In this document: positions 55,794 to 64,000 of the stretch, piece after piece
Layout: each line of letters starts with the position of its first letter
How positions within the stretch are numbered: position 1 is the stretch's first letter
Program-made: the position numbers and the translations under genes
From: Parasalinivibrio latis
Lineage (GTDB): Bacteria; Pseudomonadota; Gammaproteobacteria; Enterobacterales; Vibrionaceae
Assembly: GCF_036825535.1 (NCBI RefSeq)
Contig: NZ_CP098812.1
Location: forward strand, 3,534,001 to 3,598,000
Direction of reading: 5' to 3'
Length of the DNA: 64,000 bases
Notes under the pieces: generated by a model
The model's input: the letters and a program-made list of their open reading frames with translations, nothing else
The model's database searches: none
What the model was told of the DNA's origin: nothing

Positions 55794-56518
55794 AAGACCT
55801 CAAACGGATGATTTACCGGCTGTTCCCGGAGCTAACCGCTGATGCACACCTCCCACGCTGGGGAAGAGTCGAAGCCCTGCCGGAACTTCCGGAAGAGGGC
55901 GACATGTCGGACCGGTTCTACCCGCATTATGCCGCCGATGTGCAATTGCTGGACGAACAGGGAAAGCCACTGGCTGACCGCCCGGTCATGCAAGCTGTTC
56001 CATTGCCAATCCCCGGCAATGGAGATCATGCCGGGTTACTGATTCCACCTGCTGTGGGTTCAATCGTAGAGCTGGGCTGGATATTCGGTCAGGCCGACAA
56101 ACCCTTCATCCGAACAGTCATACCCTACGGCTGGAAACTACCGGCCATCAAAGAAGGTGAATACCGTTATCAACAGCGAAAAGGCGTTTATAAGCTGGTA
56201 GACCAGGAAGGGAACTTCCGGAACATCACCGACAAACTTGCCGAGTTGAAATGCCAGCTCCGAGAAGTAACCGCAACCGACGTGCAAGACTATCGCGCCC
56301 CGATCAGCTGGTTCGGCTCAGAAAAAGAAAACGTGCTCAGACTGCTAAGCGAATTGATGCAAGTCGTCACAGACCTGTCAGACACCTGCGCCGCTCACAA
56401 ACACACAAGCCCAGAGACAGGCGCACCAACCAGCACACCAGACAAAGCAGACAACATGACAGGCCACGGCGAAGCATCAACCGCACTAAAAGGCCGACTG
56501 GATCCCATCACCAAGTAA
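55784..56518 (+). CDS. Baseplate spike protein, gpV-like
   Basis: A 244-residue protein with an OB-fold-like middle (PIPGNGDHAGLLIPPAVGSIVELGWIFGQADKPFIRTVIPYGWKLP) and a C-terminal segment (LSDTCAAHKHTSPETGAPTSTPDKA) typical of phage baseplate assembly protein V / spike proteins. It would form the membrane-piercing tip. It is the last gene of the late operon, 24 bases before a terminator. Confidence 0.8.
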   Translation: MEIKDLKRMIYRLFPELTADAHLPRWGRVEALPELPEEGDMSDRFYPHYAADVQLLDEQGKPLADRPVMQAVPLPIPGNGDHAGLLIPPAVGSIVELGWIFGQADKPFIRTVIPYGWKLPAIKEGEYRYQQRKGVYKLVDQEGNFRNITDKLAELKCQLREVTATDVQDYRAPISWFGSEKENVLRLLSELMQVVTDLSDTCAAHKHTSPETGAPTSTPDKADNMTGHGEASTALKGRLDPITK

Positions 56519-57038
56519 CCTCACGTAAAACAAGCCACCCACAGCGCCCACACAAGGGCGCTTTCTTGTATCCGCCTCAACATACGGCACAAATCCACAT
56601 CGCCTCACCACGCCCCATACAAGCGCCACAGAATCTACAGACGGAAGCCATCCGGTGACGTAAACCGGACTCCTCCTCCCCTCCCGCGACGTTTTCGCCC
56701 TAAAAATTTTTTCAGTTTTGAATTCCGCAAAAAAATACCGCCAACCCGCGCCACTACTGGGGCTTTCCCAATGATCTCGAATTTCAAAAAATGCGCTTTT
56801 TTTCAGTGTTTTTCAGTTTTAACGATCACTTATGCACTAGCGAACAAAGCATAAGCCATTGAATACACTGAAATACATAAGAATTACGTCACCAAAAAAG
56901 ATGATCGCACGATCACAAAGACGATCAGCAAAAACAACGGCAACCCGCGCCAGCACTGGCACTACATTACAAACAGGAATTTCAATTTTTGCAGATACCT
57001 TTACAATCGAATTAGGCAACAAAACTAAGGATTACCAC
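56519..57038. other. Long non-coding region with probable cos
   Basis: These 520 bases between the spike gene and a small orphan gene show no supported gene. They hold the late terminator and a GC-rich tract (about 56650-56705: TCCTCCCCTCCCGCGACG then TTTTCGCCC). AT-rich blocks with A-runs and T-runs and bend-like phasing follow (56700-56830), as does an imperfect repeat of CCGCCAACCCGCGCCA-like sequence at 56740 and CAACCCGCGCCAGCACTGG at 56941. In HP1-like phages cos lies between the last tail gene and att, so the 56640-56760 part is the best cos candidate. Confidence 0.5.
56543..56570 (+). terminator. Late operon terminator
   Basis: AGCGCCC and GGGCGCT form a perfect 7-bp stem with a 6-base loop running into TTTCTTGT, 24 bases after the spike gene stop. 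Confidence 0.8.
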
Positions 57039-57224
57039 ATGACGAAAAATTGGATTTTGTCGTGGCGATACGACCACGCCGCTCACGTAAAAAGAACTGG
57101 CGAAACGCATCTAGAACGCTGGCGAAGTGTTGAACGAGAGCAGCTAAGCAGAATCATCGCAGCCAACAGTTTTACAAACAGCGTGAAAAGCCTCGTGACG
57201 GAAATAAAGCGCACGCTCTTATAA
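57039..57224 (+). CDS. Orphan small gene next to attR
   Basis: A 61-residue basic protein, MTKNWILSWRYDHAAHVKRTGETHLERWRSVEREQL and onward, family not recognised, with no signal peptide. TAAGGA is 8 bases before ATG 57039; the open frame extends upstream to 56859 but without a ribosome site. It lies alone between the late terminator and attR, the position where K139 carries its exclusion gene glo. It is a candidate lysogenic-conversion gene. Confidence 0.5.
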   Translation: MTKNWILSWRYDHAAHVKRTGETHLERWRSVEREQLSRIIAANSFTNSVKSLVTEIKRTLL

Positions 57225-57304
57225 TCTGTCGCCACTTTAGAGCCACCAAACAAACAAAAACATCATAAGCCGTTGTTTTATAGTGATATAAATCAACGGT
57301 TCCG

Positions 57305-57347
57305 ATAATCGCATCTTACCCCTCCCACCCTACGGAGGGTTTTTTTT
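57305..57347 (+). repeat. attR, inside a terminator-like hairpin
   Basis: The core 57305-57322 is identical to attL. The hairpin arms are CCCTCC (57320-57325) and GGAGGG (57334-57339), followed by eight Ts (57340-57347) that overlap the nudC stop codon. The chromosome resumes on the right. Confidence 0.85.
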
Positions 57348-58110
57348 ACCCGCTGATCAGCCCGCAGGTCATTTCGATAAGCTCCCGGGCAATAGTGCCT
57401 TTGGGGGCAACTTCCGGAAGTTCATCCGGCGAAAACCAGGCAGCGTCGGTCAGCTCTGCATAGTCCGGGGTAATTTCCCCCGACGCATAATCTGCCAGGA
57501 ACCCCATCATCAGGTTTGATGGGAATGCCCACGGTTGGCTGCCCACATACCGGATGTTCGCCACCCGGATGCCTGTCTCTTCAAACACTTCCCTTTCCAC
57601 ACATTGCTCAAGGGTTTCGCCAGGTTCAACAAACCCGGCAATAACGGTATACATTCCGTTCTTGTGCCGGGGGTGTTGCGCCAGAAGAATATGGGCTTTT
57701 TTCTTAACCGCCACGATGACACAGGGTGACACACGTGGGTAATGCAAACTGTCACACTTCACACAACGCATCGCATGATCAACGGGATCAATATCATTCT
57801 GACCGCCACAGCGGCTGCAAAACGGCTGATCCCTTAGCATATGTTCGAGTTGAATGGCCTTGCCTGCCAACATAAAAAGATCCACCGGGGAGCCAAGCAA
57901 CTCTCTCAATGAAAACAGATGGTTATCAAAGGAATCATCGCTAACTGAAATCCACCAAACCGGCTTCCCCTGAAATTCACCAATCTTTCGCTGAATGCCT
58001 GAGGAATAAGGCATCAAAGACAAAGGCATAAGCGGCAAACTGCCGTCTTTCAGCCAAATTTGCCCACTTTTTGCCGCACATATGTAAACTTCTTCGCTTA
58101 TCTGAGACAT
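57346..58110 (-). CDS. nudC: NADH pyrophosphatase / RNA deNADding enzyme
   Basis: A 254-residue Nudix hydrolase. A four-cysteine zinc site (CSRCGGQND and CVKCDSLHYPR) precedes the Nudix box GFVEPGETLEQCVEREVFEETGI, and SQPWAFPSNLM is the NudC-specific motif. It hydrolyses NADH and removes NAD caps from RNA. I chose ATG 58110 (MSQISEEVY), preceded by GAGG, over a longer frame. It is divergent from rsd. Its 3' end now abuts attR, and hemE is 33 kb away. Confidence 0.94.
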   Translation of the reverse strand: MSQISEEVYICAAKSGQIWLKDGSLPLMPLSLMPYSSGIQRKIGEFQGKPVWWISVSDDSFDNHLFSLRELLGSPVDLFMLAGKAIQLEHMLRDQPFCSRCGGQNDIDPVDHAMRCVKCDSLHYPRVSPCVIVAVKKKAHILLAQHPRHKNGMYTVIAGFVEPGETLEQCVEREVFEETGIRVANIRYVGSQPWAFPSNLMMGFLADYASGEITPDYAELTDAAWFSPDELPEVAPKGTIARELIEMTCGLISG

Positions 58111-58253
58111 GGGTGTCCTCACACTCCTTGCAGAGCAACTCAATTGCTGGCACATTAAAAATTGAAACGATGGACTAAATTTATATCAAGGTCTGTCGAC
58201 GTTTTGGAGCCTTTCTCGGGCAAGCTCCCTTCGAAACCCAAGCATGGAGGAAC

Positions 58254-58745
58254 ATGGTTATGCTGAACAAGCTAGAGCGTTTCCATGAGCAGTGGGGTGG
58301 CTATAGCGATGTCATCGATTACTGGCTGACACTCAGGCAAGAGCTGTTGGTCGACTATTACAACATCGCCGGTCTGTCTGCGGGTAAAAAGAAATCCCTT
58401 TCACTGCCAGATGATGAGTCTCTTCACCGGTTTTGCGAACTGTTGGTTGATTACATATCAGCAGGTCATTTCAAGATATATAACATGGTTATGGAGCGTT
58501 GGCAGGCTACCGGGTTTTCAACCAACAAGGAAATTGATGCCCTGTATTTTCGCATCGTGTCCACCACGGAGCCATTGTTGAACTTTTCGGAGAAATACGG
58601 CGATATTTCTCTTGATGAAAAGAATTCCGTTAATTTCGACAATCAAATATCGTCGATTGGCGAACTGCTGGAAGAGCGTTTTGAACATGAGGACAGCCTG
58701 ATTCAATTGATAGCTGAAAGCCTCTCCGTACCACCCGGCGCTTAA
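58254..58745 (+). CDS. rsd: Anti-sigma-70 factor Rsd
   Basis: A 163-residue all-helical protein: MLNKLERFHEQWGGYSDVIDYWLTLRQELLVDYYNIAGL, then HFKIYNMVMERW. This matches Rsd, which binds the sigma-70 C-terminal region in stationary phase. GGAGGAAC precedes the ATG. It is divergent from nudC and convergent with rpoC, the same order as in E. coli. Confidence 0.93.
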   Translation: MVMLNKLERFHEQWGGYSDVIDYWLTLRQELLVDYYNIAGLSAGKKKSLSLPDDESLHRFCELLVDYISAGHFKIYNMVMERWQATGFSTNKEIDALYFRIVSTTEPLLNFSEKYGDISLDEKNSVNFDNQISSIGELLEERFEHEDSLIQLIAESLSVPPGA

Positions 58746-58786
58746 TATCAGGCACACTGGAATCCCGAGAAACCCTTCATGCTATG

Positions 58787-58811
58787 AAGCCACGCCTTGC
58801 GTGGCTTTTTT
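58787..58811 (+). terminator. Terminator after rsd
   Basis: GCCACGC-CTT-GCGTGGC, a perfect 7-bp stem with a 3-base loop, is followed by six Ts. Confidence 0.85.
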
Positions 58812-58824
58812 AATGCATGTTCTT

Positions 58825-58884
58825 ACCCATTGGCGTAATTCATTGGTCAGGGATGATTTCAACCCGTCAGTATGATCAGGGAAA
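58825..58884. repeat. Intergenic repeat, copy B
   Basis: A 60-base segment similar to 18275-18336: both start ACCCATTGG, share an ATTGG, a GATG-x-TTTCA block, and end ATGATCAGGGAAA. It lies 14 bases after the rsd terminator, as copy A lies shortly after the purD terminator. Confidence 0.55.
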
Positions 58885-58924
58885 TAGTTCGGTAGGTCTC
58901 ATTGCAGGCCATATTACACAGATA

Positions 58925-58954
58925 CAAAAAAGGCATCCCGAAGGATGCCTTTTA
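58925..58954 (-). terminator. Terminator after rpoBC
   Basis: On the minus strand GGCATCC-TTCG-GGATGCC has a UUCG-type loop and is followed by six Ts, just after the rpoC stop. The other strand has a partial T-run too. Confidence 0.88.
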
Positions 58955-58976
58955 ATTTTTTTCCAGTCAGCGAGGA

Positions 58977-63191
<4,215 letters not shown>

Positions 63192-63267
63192 AATCGGCTC
63201 CTGTCAGGAGTTGACCCATGAAGGTGCCGCAAGCGGCACCTTCGAATTCACATACCGGTTAACGCGA

Positions 63268-64000
63268 TTACTCTTCGTCTTCCAGCTCGATGTTAATACC
63301 CAGCGAGCGGATTTCTTTAAGCAGTACGTTAAAGGACTCCGGCATACCCGGTTCCATGCGGTGATCTCCGTCCACGATGTTCTTGTACATCTTGGTACGG
63401 CCGTTAACGTCATCCGACTTAACGGTTAGCATTTCCTGCAGGGTGTATGCTGCACCGTATGCTTCCAGTGCCCACACTTCCATCTCACCGAAACGCTGAC
63501 CACCGAACTGAGCCTTACCACCCAGCGGCTGCTGAGTAACCAGGCTGTAAGAACCGGTAGAACGGGCGTGCATCTTGTCATCAACCAGGTGGTTCAGTTT
63601 CAGCATGTACATGTAACCAACGGTTACTGGACGCTCAAACTGGTTACCGGTACGGCCGTCAAACAGGGTCAGCTGGCCTGATTCTGGCAGATCAGCCAGT
63701 TTCAGCAGCGCCTTGATTGAAGACTCTGGAGCACCGTCAAACACTGGTGTGGCAATAGGCAGACCTTTGCGCAGGTTTTCTGCCAGGGTACGAACTTCGT
63801 CGTCAGTCAGTGTATTGATATCCACTTGCTGACGGGTCTCACCCAGCTCGTATACCTTCTTCAGGAACTCGCGAATCTTCGCCAGCTCTTGCTGCTCTTT
63901 GACCATCTTGTTGATCTTGTCACCGATACCCTTGGCAGCAAGGCCCAGGTGGGTTTCAAGAATCTGACCGATGTTCATACGTGAAGGTACGCCCAGCGGG
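63268..64000 (-). CDS. rpoB: RNA polymerase beta subunit, C-terminal part
   Basis: The last 243 or so residues of RpoB, open to the window edge, so the N-terminal four fifths lie outside. Recognised segments are PLGVPSRMNIGQILETHLG, GKAQFGGQRFGEMEVWALEAYGAAYTLQEMLTVKSDDV, NGRTKMYKNIVDGDHRMEPGMPESFNVLLKEIRSLGINIELE and the final EDEE. These form the clamp and the interface with beta'. Confidence 0.98.
   Translation of the reverse strand, partial: PLGVPSRMNIGQILETHLGLAAKGIGDKINKMVKEQQELAKIREFLKKVYELGETRQQVDINTLTDDEVRTLAENLRKGLPIATPVFDGAPESSIKALLKLADLPESGQLTLFDGRTGNQFERPVTVGYMYMLKLNHLVDDKMHARSTGSYSLVTQQPLGGKAQFGGQRFGEMEVWALEAYGAAYTLQEMLTVKSDDVNGRTKMYKNIVDGDHRMEPGMPESFNVLLKEIRSLGINIELEDEE

Larger units (their letters stand above)
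24273..57322. mobile_element. HP1/K139-type P2-like prophage, about 33.0 kb
   Basis: A complete temperate phage genome flanked by an 18-base identical repeat. From left: integrase, two cargo genes and CI repressor (leftward); Cox, CII, small genes, methyltransferase and gpA replication initiator (rightward); a SOS-linked regulatory block; gpQ and gpP (leftward); gpO, N, M, L, R, S, sheath, tube, lysis-like genes, tail chaperone, tape measure, baseplate, fibre and spike (rightward). The DUF2586-like sheath, tube and DUF2590 tail module, the location of int next to att, and the unit length near 33 kb resemble Vibrio phage K139 and Haemophilus HP1. I see no broken essential gene, so it may be inducible. 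Confidence 0.93.

Noticed and set aside
56251..56658. Plus-strand 135-codon open frame rich in Arg, Thr and His at the end of the spike gene.
   Set aside because: Out-of-frame reading of the spike gene running into the terminator; highly biased composition and no start signal.
24273..57322. CRISPR arrays, insertion sequences and tRNA genes were looked for in the prophage and flanks.
   Set aside because: No regularly spaced repeats, transposase-like frames or tRNA-like cloverleaf sequence were seen; the att site is not a tRNA.

Overview
The window is a piece of a gammaproteobacterial chromosome, most likely Vibrionaceae. The evidence is gene order and protein sequence: rpmG-rpmB-radC-coaBC-dut, prmA-dusB-fis, purH-purD, yjaH-hupA, yjaG, hemE, nudC, rsd and rpoC-rpoB all look like the conserved core of that group. 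Genus cannot be set from the sequence alone. Base composition is a little above 50% GC by eye.

Region 1 (1-24272) is chromosomal. It runs from ribosomal protein genes (rpmG, rpmB) through radC, coaBC, dut, prmA and dusB-fis. Next comes an accessory block: a DctPQM TRAP transporter, ppnP, the maltose-type regulator and PTS set malI/malX/malY with two palindromic MalI operators, and rsuA-zntR. Core genes then resume: purH-purD behind a PurR-type operator, a DUF1481 lipoprotein, hupA, a CNNM/CBS membrane protein, yjaG, a 2-hydroxyacid dehydrogenase, a Fe-S uracil-DNA glycosylase and hemE.

Region 2 (24273-57322) is an apparently intact prophage of about 33.0 kb, of the P2-like HP1/K139 type, inserted between hemE and nudC. 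It is bounded by an 18-bp identical core inside a longer imperfect repeat that forms a terminator-like hairpin at both ends. The leftward lysogeny operon is cI, a BRCT-domain protein, a PH/SHOCT protein and int. The rightward early operon is cox, a small nested gene, a CII-type gene, small genes, a C5 DNA methyltransferase, the rolling-circle initiator gpA, a DEDD exonuclease and a DUF3850 protein. A near-consensus LexA operator drives a 65-residue protein that converges on a tandem Ogr/Delta-type activator. The late region has portal and terminase leftward, then scaffold, capsid, head completion, sheath, tube, a lysis-like cluster, tail chaperone with a -1 frameshift site, tape measure, baseplate, fibre and spike rightward. 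A probable cos region and an orphan gene lie between the last tail gene and the right att.

Region 3 (57323-64000) resumes the chromosome with nudC, divergent rsd, complete rpoC and the 3' part of rpoB, which runs off the window.

The most interesting material is in the prophage: the lysogen-expressed cargo pair between cI and int, the SOS-controlled small gene convergent with the double Ogr/Delta gene, a consensus CRP site in the lysis/lysogeny switch, the frameshift signal, and att hairpins that differ by a compensated base pair.
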